A stretch of DNA of 57,269 nucleotides from Candidatus Parepulonipiscium sp. PG-Nuni2H_MBin01 (GCA_001994995.1 MDJM01000083.1:1-57269), one strand, 5' to 3'; shown: positions 35,075-44,562, counted from the stretch's first letter. The notes: generated by a model from the sequence alone, not told the origin. Program-made: numbers and translations.

Positions 35075-36895
35075 TTACGAAGTTTGAAATTGACTATAAT
35101 ATAAGTTAGCATAAAACCCATTCATATCAAGCAAAGAATTATGAGTACCGCTCTCAATAATATTTCCATCCTTCATAACTAAAATTAAATCAGCATTACG
35201 AATAGTAGATAACCTATGCGCAATAATAAAAGCAGTCTTACGCTCAGCCAAAACATCCATAGCCTGCTGAATCAACAATTCAGTACGCGTATCAACAGAG
35301 CTAGTAGCTTCATCCAGAATAAGCAAGCTACAGCGCTTAACAATAGCCCTAGCAATCGTAATCAATTGCTTCTCGCCCACCGACAAAGTAGCATTACTCA
35401 TCATAGTATCATAGCCCTTAGGCAGAGTCATAATAGTATGGTGAATACCAACCGACTTACAAGCCTCAATAACAGCCTGCCTAGAAACATACTCCTGATT
35501 ATAAACAATATTCTCAAACACCGTACCTTCAAACATCCAAGTATCTTGCAGCACCATAGCAAATTGGTCATGTATACTCTCTCTAGTCATATCACTAATA
35601 GGCGTGCCATCAATCAAAATACTTCCGCCAGAGATTTCATAAAACCGCATCAACAAATTAACCATAGTAGTCTTACCAGCACCCGTAGGACCTACAATCG
35701 CAACCTTTTGCCCTGCTGTAATAACAGCACTAAAATTTTTAATAATAAGGGAATCAGGATTGTAGCCAAACGAAACGTTATCAAAAGTTACATTACCAAC
35801 TGCCGATACATCATCCTTATAATCTTCAGATAACTCAACTTCTTCAGATAACTCAACTTCTTCAAACACCTCAAAAATTCGCTCACTAGCAGCCGCAGCA
35901 GACTGCAATGTAGTAGCCGCTTGTGCCAATGTTTGTAGCGGTTGAGTAAACAATCTAATATAAATCATAAAAGCTACCACAACCCCAAATGTAATAGAAC
36001 CATTTAAAGTTAGTACAGCTCCCACCAAGCAAACTGCCACATAAGAGAAGTTCCCCACAAAACCCATCACAGGCATCATAAGGCCTGATAAAAACTGCGC
36101 CTTCCAAGCCGATTGATATAACGCATTATTACTCTGATTAAATCTCATCCTAATACTATCTTGCGCATTAAACGCCACAACAATATTATGTCCGCTAAAT
36201 ACTTCTTCAATATGACCATTTAACTTCCCTAACTCCACTTGCTGTTTTGCAAAGAACTGCTGAGACAACTTAATAATAATCGCCATAAAGCTAAATCCTA
36301 ATAAAGTAGCCAACATAGCAGTTAATGCCATCTGCCAATTTGTCAATAACATCAGCAGTAGGGAGCCTAAAAATAAAATTATCCCACTTATTAAAGACGA
36401 TAAACTTTGATTAAGGCTATTACCAATAGTATCAATATCGTTAGTAACTCGCGATAAAGTATCTCCATAAGTTCGTGTATCAAAATAAGACAAAGGTAAA
36501 CGATTAATTTTAGCAACTAAGTCATGACGCAAGTTCCTACAAATTTTCTGCGCGACAGTAGACATAATAAAACTCTGTGCATACGAACAAACAAATCCCA
36601 CAACATACAAACCCATTAAAAACAATGCAATTTGTTTAATCGCGACAGTATCAATTTGCCCTCCCATACCAGCCGTAATTATATTAGTCAACTGCGAAAT
36701 TTTTGATGGTCCGACCAATGTAAAAATCGATGAAATAATAGCTAAAATAATCGCAATACATACAGCAAGCTTATAACGAACTGAAAAATGAATTAACTTT
36801 TTAATACTCCCCGAAAAATCCTTAGCTTTCTCAGCAGGCCCTCCTGGCCCTCCTGGTCCTCCTCCTGGTGGTCCAAATCTAGGTCCTTTACTCAT
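35075..36895 (-). CDS. ABC exporter half-transporter, second subunit
   Basis: 606 residues. A cytoplasmic Gly/Pro-rich start (FGPPGGGPGGPGGP) is followed by six membrane helices and an ATPase domain: Walker A GPTGAGKTT, non-canonical signature LSVGEKQL, Walker B LLILDEATSSVD with the catalytic Glu intact, and His in IIAHRLSTI. It would pair with the preceding subunit, whose ATPase is degenerate, as in LmrCD/TM287-288-type heterodimers that export drugs or peptides. It starts 12 bases after that gene, and AGGAGGG precedes the ATG. Confidence 0.92.
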   Translation of the reverse strand: MSKGPRFGPPGGGPGGPGGPAEKAKDFSGSIKKLIHFSVRYKLAVCIAIILAIISSIFTLVGPSKISQLTNIITAGMGGQIDTVAIKQIALFLMGLYVVGFVCSYAQSFIMSTVAQKICRNLRHDLVAKINRLPLSYFDTRTYGDTLSRVTNDIDTIGNSLNQSLSSLISGIILFLGSLLLMLLTNWQMALTAMLATLLGFSFMAIIIKLSQQFFAKQQVELGKLNGHIEEVFSGHNIVVAFNAQDSIRMRFNQSNNALYQSAWKAQFLSGLMMPVMGFVGNFSYVAVCLVGAVLTLNGSITFGVVVAFMIYIRLFTQPLQTLAQAATTLQSAAAASERIFEVFEEVELSEEVELSEDYKDDVSAVGNVTFDNVSFGYNPDSLIIKNFSAVITAGQKVAIVGPTGAGKTTMVNLLMRFYEISGGSILIDGTPISDMTRESIHDQFAMVLQDTWMFEGTVFENIVYNQEYVSRQAVIEACKSVGIHHTIMTLPKGYDTMMSNATLSVGEKQLITIARAIVKRCSLLILDEATSSVDTRTELLIQQAMDVLAERKTAFIIAHRLSTIRNADLILVMKDGNIIESGTHNSLLDMNGFYANLYYSQFQTS

Positions 36896-36907
36896 ATAAT
36901 CACCCTC

Positions 36908-38668
36908 CTAAATAGCTGCTTCTGCGCTTGAAAGCTGCGAAGCTACAATCTCTTGATAAATACTACAATCATTTAGCAACTGCGCATGCGTCCCACAGCC
37001 CGCAACTTCACCATTCTCTAAAACAATAATCTGATGAGCATCTTTAACAGTACTAATACGCTGCGCCACATAAATCTTAGTAGCATTACTAAGTTGCTTA
37101 GAAATAGCATCCCTCAACTTAAAATCAGTTCTATAATCAAGCGCCGAAAAACAATCATCAAACAAATATATAGGAGCCTGCTTATATAGCGCACGAGCAA
37201 TCGATAACCTTTGCTTTTGCCCACCAGACAAATTTAGCCCCCCTTGAGCCACAGCACCCTCAAGACCTATCGTATTCACAAAATCCTCAGCTTGCGCAAT
37301 ATACACCGCCTTCTTCAACTGCTCAGAATTAACAGAACAACCTAACTTCTCGCAATAAGCCACATTACTCCTAACATCCCCAGAAAACAACGTCGCCTTC
37401 TGTGGTACATACCCAAACTTATCTTGCAAAGTCTCTTGAGTATAATCCTTAATATTAACTCCATCCACAAAAATCTCGCCAGAGCATACATCATAATTAC
37501 GCAACAACAACTGTATAATAGTGCTCTTACCGCTCCCCGTAGCTCCAATAAAAGCTAAAGTTTCACCTTTATCAACTTTAAAACTAACATCCTTAAGCAC
37601 CATCTCATCATGTTTAGAAGTATTATAAGAAAAGCTCACATTCCTAAACTCAACAGCCACATTAGAAGTTGATACTAAACCAAAAGAATTACCCTCTTTA
37701 ATAACATTACAATGGTCTAGCACCTCAGCTATACGCTCAAGCACAACCATAGTACGAGGCATTAACATAAGCAGCATAGTAAGCATCATAAAAGCCATAA
37801 TAATCTGCATAGCATACGAAGTAAAGACTACCATATCCGAGAAAATAACAAGTTTATCAGCAGCGGAAGCCTGATTAATAATAAATGCTCCAATCCAATA
37901 AATAGACAAAGTCAATGCAGACATCAAAAAAGTCATAAAAGGACTCATAATCCCCATAGCACGGTTAATAAAAGTAGTAGTATTAGTTACATCCTCATTA
38001 ACCACCTTAAACTTATCCTCCTGAAATGCCTCAGCATTATACGCCCTTACAACTCGTATACCCGTCAAATGCTCCCTAGTAACAGTATTAAGCGCATCCG
38101 TTAAAGTCTGCACTCTTTTAGATTTTGGAATAGTTAATTTCAGCAGGGTGAAAATAACTACAAGTAAACTAACTACAAACCCTACAGTAACAATAGTAAA
38201 CGTTAAGTTTTTACTATAAATTTTATATGATGCCCATATCAACATAAGTGGCGCTCTAACTAGCGCAATAAATCCTATAGACAAGAAAGACTGCACTTGC
38301 GTAATGTCGTTAGTACAGCGCGTAATTAAACTTGGTATAGAAAAGTTGTTTATATCTGCTGCTGAATATGAAATAGTTTTATCATATACCATCTTACGCA
38401 ATTTTCTAGCTACAGTAGTAGCAATCTGCGCTGCGAAATAAGTGACTATTAAAGTTAAAGCCAAACTTCCCAAAGAGCAACTTAGCATCATAGCCCCAGC
38501 TTCCAAAATTTCTTGCAAAGTACTTCCTTGCGTTTGCACAAGCATAGTTACAGTTCCCATATAGTCAGGAATCTTTAAATCCAGCGCCACTTGTGCAATC
38601 AGTAGAAAGACGCTAAAAATCAAGAATAGCCATTCTCTTTGCTCCATACATCTAAATACCTTTTGCAT
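36908..38668 (-). CDS. ABC exporter half-transporter, first subunit
   Basis: 586 residues, six membrane helices then an ATPase domain with Walker A GATGSGKSTI, canonical signature LSGGQKQRLS and Walker B YLFDDCFSALD, where Asp replaces the catalytic Glu. The H-loop His is also changed (VAQRISTV). Together with the second subunit this gives one normal and one degenerate ATP site, the rule in heterodimeric exporters. It lies ten bases downstream of a MarR regulator; AAGGAGG precedes the ATG. Confidence 0.92.
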   Translation of the reverse strand: MQKVFRCMEQREWLFLIFSVFLLIAQVALDLKIPDYMGTVTMLVQTQGSTLQEILEAGAMMLSCSLGSLALTLIVTYFAAQIATTVARKLRKMVYDKTISYSAADINNFSIPSLITRCTNDITQVQSFLSIGFIALVRAPLMLIWASYKIYSKNLTFTIVTVGFVVSLLVVIFTLLKLTIPKSKRVQTLTDALNTVTREHLTGIRVVRAYNAEAFQEDKFKVVNEDVTNTTTFINRAMGIMSPFMTFLMSALTLSIYWIGAFIINQASAADKLVIFSDMVVFTSYAMQIIMAFMMLTMLLMLMPRTMVVLERIAEVLDHCNVIKEGNSFGLVSTSNVAVEFRNVSFSYNTSKHDEMVLKDVSFKVDKGETLAFIGATGSGKSTIIQLLLRNYDVCSGEIFVDGVNIKDYTQETLQDKFGYVPQKATLFSGDVRSNVAYCEKLGCSVNSEQLKKAVYIAQAEDFVNTIGLEGAVAQGGLNLSGGQKQRLSIARALYKQAPIYLFDDCFSALDYRTDFKLRDAISKQLSNATKIYVAQRISTVKDAHQIIVLENGEVAGCGTHAQLLNDCSIYQEIVASQLSSAEAAI

Positions 38669-38678
38669 AAAAACCTCC

Positions 38679-39110
38679 TTATTCTTTAAACATAAAATAA
38701 TCGTTCAATTTATTAACTAATTCAATAAAAGTTGCTCTCTCTTCCGGTGTTAAAACCGATAAAAAATCATCTTCAATTTGCTGTAAATGCATTTTAATAG
38801 CCAAGTCAGTTTGCCTAGCCTTCTGAGTTAAAGTAACAATCTTAACCCGCTTATCCGTAGCATCTTGACTAGTTTCCACAAAACCTTTAGCTTCCAAACG
38901 CGCTACTAATCCTGCAACTGTAGACTGCGCTAAGTGTAGAGTTTTTTCTAAATGCTTTAAAGTAGTAGTACCATTCTCACTGTGGCTTAAAATATGCAAA
39001 ATAGGCCGTTGCGAAAAAGTTAAATCTTCAGTTGCTAAAATACAATTAGTCTCTTTAGCGATTTTATCATGCAGCTGTTTAAACATTTGCAAGACTGGTT
39101 TATCCTCCAT
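38679..39110 (-). CDS. MarR-family transcriptional regulator
   Basis: 143 residues. The winged helix is LTFSQRPILHILSHSENGTT, TLKHLEKTLHLAQSTVAGLV (recognition helix) and ARLEAKGFVETSQDATDKR with the Asp-Arg wing typical of MarR. Such proteins usually repress their own operon until a drug or metabolite binds. ATG 39110 is used, preceded by AAAGGAGGAA; the longer frame starts at a TTG inside that site. It heads the exporter operon, with an operator-like palindrome in its promoter. Confidence 0.92.
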   Translation of the reverse strand: MEDKPVLQMFKQLHDKIAKETNCILATEDLTFSQRPILHILSHSENGTTTLKHLEKTLHLAQSTVAGLVARLEAKGFVETSQDATDKRVKIVTLTQKARQTDLAIKMHLQQIEDDFLSVLTPEERATFIELVNKLNDYFMFKE

Positions 39111-39135
39111 GCTATCTTCCTCCTTTAACAATTCA

Positions 39136-39164
39136 ATCGTATCATATCAATACCATACTGTCAA
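39136..39164 (-). promoter_or_regulatory. Promoter with embedded operator of the marR-exporter operon
   Basis: Reverse strand TTGACA, 17 bases, TACGAT. The spacer and adjacent bases (39139-39158) form a palindrome of the pattern GTAT-N2-TAT-N2-ATA-N2-ATAC, a good shape for a MarR dimer, so binding would block RNA polymerase directly. Confidence 0.65.
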
Positions 39165-39260
39165 TATTCACCACCTCTTAATTTACTACAATCTTATACA
39201 CTTTATACATAAAGATTATAGTTATTTTGTTTATCCCTCCCATATCACATTCGCTCAAGT

Positions 39261-39287
39261 TCAAATTTTAAACTTTTATGCCGATAT
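39261..39287 (+). promoter_or_regulatory. Sigma-28 (SigD)-type promoter of the coiled-coil gene
   Basis: TCAA at 39261-39264, 15 bases, GCCGATAT at 39280-39287: a complete match to the -10 and three of four bases at -35. A TATAAT overlaps at 39285 but has no fitting -35. The start codon is 31 bases on. Confidence 0.6.
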
Positions 39288-39318
39288 AATTTGTAAATTA
39301 TAGAAAATGAGGTGTAAC

Positions 39319-40287
39319 ATGGAAAATATTATAATCGAAAATATATTAGAAGGAATGGATGACTCGGATTTAGTTAATGTAGGATTACTAAAGCAGGTTA
39401 TGTCACAAGTAGAGTTAAAGAAAGTTTCTCTACATGTTCAAGACATTCCACAAGAGTCTGAGCATAAGGAAGATCATAAAGAAGATCATAAAGAAGATTT
39501 TGAAGAAGATATTGCAGAAGAAGAAGTTTTAAATTCAGAAAAAGTTAACTTAAAGTTCGAGCCTTCTTTTATAAAGAAATTGTTTAATAAAACTGCTGTA
39601 GAGGAAGTTAAGCCTGTGGAGTTAGATGAAGTAAATCGTTTAGCTGCGGAGCTAATTGTTCGTGATGCAAAGATAAATTCTTTAACAGATGAAATAGATG
39701 AATATAAAGCAAAATTGGAGAGTACTAAGTTAAGTTTGCGAGAAGCTCAACTTAAAGAGGCTAGTAAATTAAAGTGTTTAGGAACATTGAATGCGCAGAT
39801 GGAGCAAATGAAAGAAGAGGAGCAGTGTAATGTTAGTACAATAAATTATTTACAATCCCAGGTTGCTTATTATCAGAATAAGTATAGTAAAATCGAGCGT
39901 ATTCACCAGCTGTATAATAATTTATCGCCACAAGCTAAAGATGGGGTAGCTATAGTGTTAAGAGGAATATCGAGCGTAGAGGGTTTGATGTTATGCATAG
40001 GCAATCATGATAATATTAGAACATTGTGGGAGTATGTTGTCCATTGTTATGTATCTTACCTTGAAATTGCGGAAGAGGTGAATGCGCTGTTTGATATATT
40101 GTTTGAGCAGTATGCGGAAGTTTATCCTAATTATACGCGAGCAGAGATAGAGGCAGATACGCAGTTTAATGAATACGAACATATTAGACTTGGCCCTGCT
40201 GGTGAAATTATTAAGGATGTAAAGTTTGTGGGTATTGTACATGCAAAAACAGGTCATGTAATTCAAAAGTCATTAGTAACCGTGTAG
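39319..40287 (+). CDS. Acidic coiled-coil protein of unknown function
   Basis: 322 residues, unrecognised. Residues ~45-70 are very acidic with a threefold HKED repeat (EHKEDHKEDHKEDFEED). Residues ~105-195 have heptad-like spacing of hydrophobics with many E, K and Q, a long coiled coil. The last ~120 residues look globular (LWEYVVHCYVSYLEIAEEV, IRLGPAGEIIKDVKFVGIVH). No signal or membrane segment, so cytoplasmic. ATG 39319 follows GAGGTG; an ATG at 39307 lies upstream of that site. Its sigma-28-type promoter suggests expression with flagellar/chemotaxis genes. The Sel1-repeat gene follows after 91 bases. Confidence 0.75.
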   Translation: MENIIIENILEGMDDSDLVNVGLLKQVMSQVELKKVSLHVQDIPQESEHKEDHKEDHKEDFEEDIAEEEVLNSEKVNLKFEPSFIKKLFNKTAVEEVKPVELDEVNRLAAELIVRDAKINSLTDEIDEYKAKLESTKLSLREAQLKEASKLKCLGTLNAQMEQMKEEEQCNVSTINYLQSQVAYYQNKYSKIERIHQLYNNLSPQAKDGVAIVLRGISSVEGLMLCIGNHDNIRTLWEYVVHCYVSYLEIAEEVNALFDILFEQYAEVYPNYTRAEIEADTQFNEYEHIRLGPAGEIIKDVKFVGIVHAKTGHVIQKSLVTV

Positions 40288-40378
40288 AAAATAATTAACT
40301 GTGAAATTGTGGATTTTTAGTAATATAATTTGAAAGTATTCCATAAGATTGAAAATATAGAATAGGGGAGTGATTTTA

Positions 40379-42073
40379 ATGGTTATAGAATTTAATAGAC
40401 AAAGAACTATTATAAATGAGAATATACAGTTAATGACAGCGCAGTGGCAACAGCATATTGAAGAAATATTGCCACCAATCATAGTTCAATGTAGAGATTA
40501 TAAGCCAATAGAGTTTAAGTTTGATAGTGATAGTAGCATAGAAGAAGCAATAGCCGCAGAGCGAGATAAGTATTATGTTAAAGCTATAGAAGCTACTAGT
40601 AAGCAGACGGCGTATGAAAATTATAAGTTAGCAGCAAAGTTGGGCCATTTAAATTCACAGCTTATTTGTACATGTGAGGCTAATTTGGATAGCTATGAGA
40701 TAATAGAGCATCGTACTATATCCGAGAAAATGGAGATGGCTAAATGCGGAGATGTTAAAGCTCAAAATGTATTAGGATTACATTTAAAGTATGGAATAGG
40801 AGTAGCCCAAGATGATGTAGCTGCATATAAGTTGTTTAAGATGGCAGCAGCTAAAGGGGATATAAATGCGAGAAATAATTTAGGATGTTGCTATGAACAG
40901 CAGATAGGAACGGTTAAGAATGAGAGATTAGCATTTGAGCAGTATTACATAGCAGCGATAAACGGCAATGCATTGGCGCAAAATAGCGTAGGGTTATATT
41001 ATGATAAAGGCTATGGAGTGGATAGAAATCCCGCGCTAGCTATAAGGTGGTATAAGAAAGCTGCCGCACAAGAGAATGTGTATGCGCAATCAAACTTGGC
41101 TAGGTGCTATGAGAATGGAAAGGGAGTAGATGTAAATTATGAGATAGCGTATAAATGGTATAGTAGAGCAGCTAGAAATGGCGGAGGAACGGAATATTAC
41201 GAGCTAGGAAAGTGTTATGAAATGGGGCGAGGTACATCGCAGGATTTTAGACATGCATTAAAATGGTATTTAAAAGCTGCTGAAGAAGAGAATGAGAAGG
41301 CTGCGTTTAGAGTAGGAATATTTTATGAGGAAGGATATGGAGTGGAAGCAAGTGAGCAGATGGCAGTTTCTTGGTACGCTTATGGCGCACGCCTAGGTAA
41401 TGCATCTGCGCAAGTTCGCTTAGGGATGTGCTTAGAGACTGGCATGGGTATAAAGAAAGATATGGAGATGGCGTTTTATTGGTATAGAAAGTCAGCTTTG
41501 CAGAAGCATCCATATGGGACGTATCAGACTGCTAGGTGTTATGAGTATGGAATTGGTACATCGGAAGATATATCTGAGGCGGTAAAGTTTTATACTGTAG
41601 CGTCAGAATTAAATGTTTTGCATGCGAGGCTTAGTTTGTCTAAGTTTTATTATTGGGGATTAGGTGTAAAGAAAGATACGGAGCGAGCGAAGGAATTGTT
41701 GCATGAAGTAGTAATGACAGACGTAGAGCTACAATATAAGCTAGCAACTGGGCAATTGCTATACTGCAATGATGCATGGTCATTGTATTGGTTTAGACAT
41801 GCGGCATCATTAGGTCATGCTGGGGCAATATATAGCCTGGGGCGTTGTTATGCAGACGGAATAGCAACTGCTGTAGACTTAGAAAAAGCGCACGCATGCT
41901 ATAAAACATCCGCGCAGAAGGGATACTTGCCGGCACAGATGGCATTGGGGCAATACTATATAGAGCAAGCAAATCAAGAAGAAGCCATCTATTGGTACAC
42001 TATGGCCGCTGCCCAAGGTGATGCTCAAGCTAAAAGCATCCTTAGATTAATAGCAGGAAAAAAGCTTCTCTAA
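40379..42073 (+). CDS. Sel1-like repeat (TPR-like) protein
   Basis: 564 residues. From about residue 110 to the end there are roughly ten 36-residue Sel1 repeats, for example AIRWYKKAAAQENVYAQSNL and ALKWYLKAAEEENEKAAFRV, each with the GYGV or GxGT turn and AxxWYxxAA helix. The N-terminal ~100 residues are non-repetitive. There is no signal peptide, unlike secreted Sel1 proteins, so it is probably a cytoplasmic scaffold for protein contacts. ATG 40379 follows GGGGAG; a GTG at 40370 overlaps that site. It probably shares function with the coiled-coil protein just upstream. Confidence 0.88.
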   Translation: MVIEFNRQRTIINENIQLMTAQWQQHIEEILPPIIVQCRDYKPIEFKFDSDSSIEEAIAAERDKYYVKAIEATSKQTAYENYKLAAKLGHLNSQLICTCEANLDSYEIIEHRTISEKMEMAKCGDVKAQNVLGLHLKYGIGVAQDDVAAYKLFKMAAAKGDINARNNLGCCYEQQIGTVKNERLAFEQYYIAAINGNALAQNSVGLYYDKGYGVDRNPALAIRWYKKAAAQENVYAQSNLARCYENGKGVDVNYEIAYKWYSRAARNGGGTEYYELGKCYEMGRGTSQDFRHALKWYLKAAEEENEKAAFRVGIFYEEGYGVEASEQMAVSWYAYGARLGNASAQVRLGMCLETGMGIKKDMEMAFYWYRKSALQKHPYGTYQTARCYEYGIGTSEDISEAVKFYTVASELNVLHARLSLSKFYYWGLGVKKDTERAKELLHEVVMTDVELQYKLATGQLLYCNDAWSLYWFRHAASLGHAGAIYSLGRCYADGIATAVDLEKAHACYKTSAQKGYLPAQMALGQYYIEQANQEEAIYWYTMAAAQGDAQAKSILRLIAGKKLL

Positions 42074-42083
42074 ACAGAGAAGC
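42064..42083 (+). terminator. Weak terminator after the Sel1-repeat gene
   Basis: GCTTCTCT, AAAC, AGAGAAGC hairpin overlapping the stop codon; the T tract is interrupted. Confidence 0.5.
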
Positions 42084-42087
42084 CTTC

Positions 42088-43185
42088 TTAGCATAAACCT
42101 TTAAATCCTTTAAATCCATAAGCGCTATGCGCAGATTTAACACCACAAACAATAGCCTGCTCAAGCACAATAGCCGCAAGGTTACCCACCACATTAATAT
42201 CCGCTAAAACATCGCCCGTAGAGACCGCATAAACAGAGTCGCCATCTGCAGTAGTGTGTACTGGGCGTATCGCCCTAGCCATACCATCATGCGCCATAGC
42301 TGCGATTTTATTCAAATCAGCTTTACAGAAGCTGCAATTAGTAACAATAATAGCCAGAGTAGTATTAGTGCAAACTGAAAACAAATTTTTAGTAGCATTA
42401 AGCAAAGCAAAATCACTATTTTGCAATGAGAAAGCATTCTTCTGTTCAAAAGCAATAGCATCAGCCATTATCTTCTCCGCAGCATCAGGCGTAAACAATC
42501 CTTGGTTAAATAAACGCTGAATATGCACCTTCGCCGCATCAACAGCCTTTTGCCTATCCAAATCATGAGAAACATAATTTGGCTCCGCTAATAGCCCTGC
42601 AATCTGCACACCATGTTCATAAACATCCCCCAGAGCATTAACCGCCACCAAAGCGCCCACCTTAATTCCATCCGCCGATAGGGCATAAGTTCCTAATCCA
42701 CTCTTCATAGCAAACTGCGGTCCTAGCACCTTACCTATAGTGCATCCCGTTCCAGCTCCCACATTACCATGCTCCACAGCCTCATACGAAGCATTAACGC
42801 AAGCATCATACCCCATCTTTGCATCAGGTCTTACATCCACACTAGCCACAGCCAAGTCAAACAATGCGCTCTGGCAAACCAGAGGCACTTTAGTAACTCC
42901 CACATCAAATCCTACATTACGTTCCTCCAAAAACCTCATCACACCTCCAGCAGCATCAAGCCCAAAAGCCGAGCCTCCTGAAAGCAAAATAGCATGAATT
43001 CCAGAAGCCGCCATAAGTGGATTTAGCAGAGGAGTTTCCCTAGAAGCTGGTCCTCCTCCTTGAATAGACAAGCCAGCAGGTGCGCAAGTGTCTGGTAAAA
43101 ATACAGTGCATCCTGTTCCAGCATCAACATCTTGCGCATGCCCTACCTTAAAACGTCCAATAGACATAAAATCAATTTGATTCAT
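42088..43185 (-). CDS. P1-family (DmpA/S58-type) peptidase or amidohydrolase
   Basis: 365 residues. GGGPASRETPLLNP, ILLSGGSAFGLDAAGGVMRFLEE, GNVGAGTGCTIGK and VGALVAVNALGDV are family signatures. These are self-processing N-terminal-nucleophile hydrolases acting on beta-peptides, D-amino-acid amides or cyclic amides. Processing normally occurs before a conserved Ser/Thr; the candidate lies in FALLNATKNLFSVCTNTTLA. ATG 43185 follows GGAGGTG and overlaps the end of ureD by 14 bases, so it is translated as the last gene of the urease operon, an unusual partner. Confidence 0.85.
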   Translation of the reverse strand: MNQIDFMSIGRFKVGHAQDVDAGTGCTVFLPDTCAPAGLSIQGGGPASRETPLLNPLMAASGIHAILLSGGSAFGLDAAGGVMRFLEERNVGFDVGVTKVPLVCQSALFDLAVASVDVRPDAKMGYDACVNASYEAVEHGNVGAGTGCTIGKVLGPQFAMKSGLGTYALSADGIKVGALVAVNALGDVYEHGVQIAGLLAEPNYVSHDLDRQKAVDAAKVHIQRLFNQGLFTPDAAEKIMADAIAFEQKNAFSLQNSDFALLNATKNLFSVCTNTTLAIIVTNCSFCKADLNKIAAMAHDGMARAIRPVHTTADGDSVYAVSTGDVLADINVVGNLAAIVLEQAIVCGVKSAHSAYGFKGFKGLC

Positions 43186-43948
43186 ATAAATCACCTCCCT
43201 GCTGTAAAGTTAAATCAATAACACGCTCCACAATCTGCTCCAAACGCTGTGCATTAAAAGCAAAAGCCTTAATACACAAATCTCCATAATAAGTCTCACT
43301 CACCCCCACATCATCGCCCACCACATCCCTAACCATATCCGCACTAATATCCACATTAACGATAACCATAGTTAGCAAATGCGTATAACCCTCATACATA
43401 CCAAACCCATTCATATCCATCATCCTAGGCTCAAAATAAGCATTATCCACAAACACTAACTCCGACCCCACAAAAACATCAGTCCTCGACTCATAAAAAC
43501 TATACTCAAATCTCTCACCATAAAAAACTCTACCTGCTGCCAAAATCTCAGAATAAATCAACCTAGCATCAGTCCCTAAGTGCACCTCAGTACTAGCCTT
43601 AAAAGCCGACGACGCAAACGGAATCACCGGCGCTTGTTTATAAATCAATGTAGCTCCATCTGCAACATTAATAGTAGACACTCTTAACGCGCTCCCTTTA
43701 TCCATCTTATGAATCTTCTCATACGCCTGCGCCGTAATCTCCACCACAGACAATCCATCCACCACAATATCCACAAATTGATTATCCCCTGCCATCACTC
43801 CTGCTGATGAAGACAACACCATTAAGCTAACCAATCCGCTCTCCTTATAAAACGGCCTCACTACCTTAAACGGTGCAGTGCAATAACTACTCACCAACTC
43901 ATTATCCCGAAACTTTAACTCCAGCCTCGACTCACATTCATAACTCAC
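43172..43948 (-). CDS. ureD: Urease accessory protein UreD (UreH)
   Basis: 258 residues. Part of the UreDFG complex that delivers nickel to apo-urease. It shows the UreD pattern: VSLMVLSSSAGVMAGD, the ITAQAYEKIHKM block, LIYKQAPVIPFASSAF, SEILAAGRVFYGERF and an ending with many beta strands. It starts with GTG 17 bases after ureG, with GAGGTG as its ribosome binding site. Confidence 0.9.
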   Translation of the reverse strand: MSYECESRLELKFRDNELVSSYCTAPFKVVRPFYKESGLVSLMVLSSSAGVMAGDNQFVDIVVDGLSVVEITAQAYEKIHKMDKGSALRVSTINVADGATLIYKQAPVIPFASSAFKASTEVHLGTDARLIYSEILAAGRVFYGERFEYSFYESRTDVFVGSELVFVDNAYFEPRMMDMNGFGMYEGYTHLLTMVIVNVDISADMVRDVVGDDVGVSETYYGDLCIKAFAFNAQRLEQIVERVIDLTLQQGGDLYESN

Positions 43949-43965
43949 AAAAACTACACCTCTTC

Positions 43966-44562
43966 CTAAAACATCACCTCATTCTTCAACCAATCTAAAA
44001 CATCATCAACTCCCTCATCACCCTTAATATTAGTAAAAATAAATCTCTTCCCATTCCTCATCATAGCCGAATCTCTATCCATCACACCTAAATCCGCACC
44101 GACATATGGCGCTAAATCAATCTTATTAATCAACAACAAATCCGACCTAGTAATACCAGGCCCTCCCTTCCTCGGAATCTTATCTCCTCCCGAAACATCT
44201 ATCACAAAAATAGTAGCATCCACCAACTCAGGGCTAAAAGTCGCCGATAAATTATCTCCTCCAGACTCCACAAAAACTATGTCCAAATCATCAAACCTAT
44301 CCATCAACTCTTCAATAGCCTCCAAATTCATAGAAGCATCCTCTCTAATCGCAGTATGAGGACATCCTCCTGTCTCCACTCCTACAATCCTATCCGCATC
44401 CAAAACACTATTCCTCACCAAAAACTGCGCATCTTCCTTAGTATAAATATCATTAGTCACCACCGCTATACTATACTCTGTTGCCAACCTCCTAGTCAGC
44501 ACCTCAATTAACGCTGTCTTACCAGAGCCTACTGGCCCTGCCACACCAATCCTTACCACCAA
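43966..44562 (-). CDS. ureG: Urease accessory GTPase UreG
   Basis: 198 residues. P-loop [14 protein letters not shown], the metal-binding Cys-Pro-His in [43 protein letters not shown] and the NKID specificity motif ([13 protein letters not shown]). GTP hydrolysis drives nickel insertion into urease. The start is TTG 44562 or the adjacent GTG 44559, both behind AAGGAGA. It lies nine bases from ureF. Confidence 0.95.
   Translation of the reverse strand: MVVRIGVAGPVGSGKTALIEVLTRRLATEYSIAVVTNDIYTKEDAQFLVRNSVLDADRIVGVETGGCPHTAIREDASMNLEAIEELMDRFDDLDIVFVESGGDNLSATFSPELVDATIFVIDVSGGDKIPRKGGPGITRSDLLLINKIDLAPYVGADLGVMDRDSAMMRNGKRFIFTNIKGDEGVDDVLDWLKNEVMF

Noticed and set aside
39439-39510. Short HKED-coding tandem repeat as a CRISPR array or regulatory repeat
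   Set aside because: The repeats are 12 bases, without spacers, and lie in frame within a coding sequence; they encode an acidic peptide repeat.
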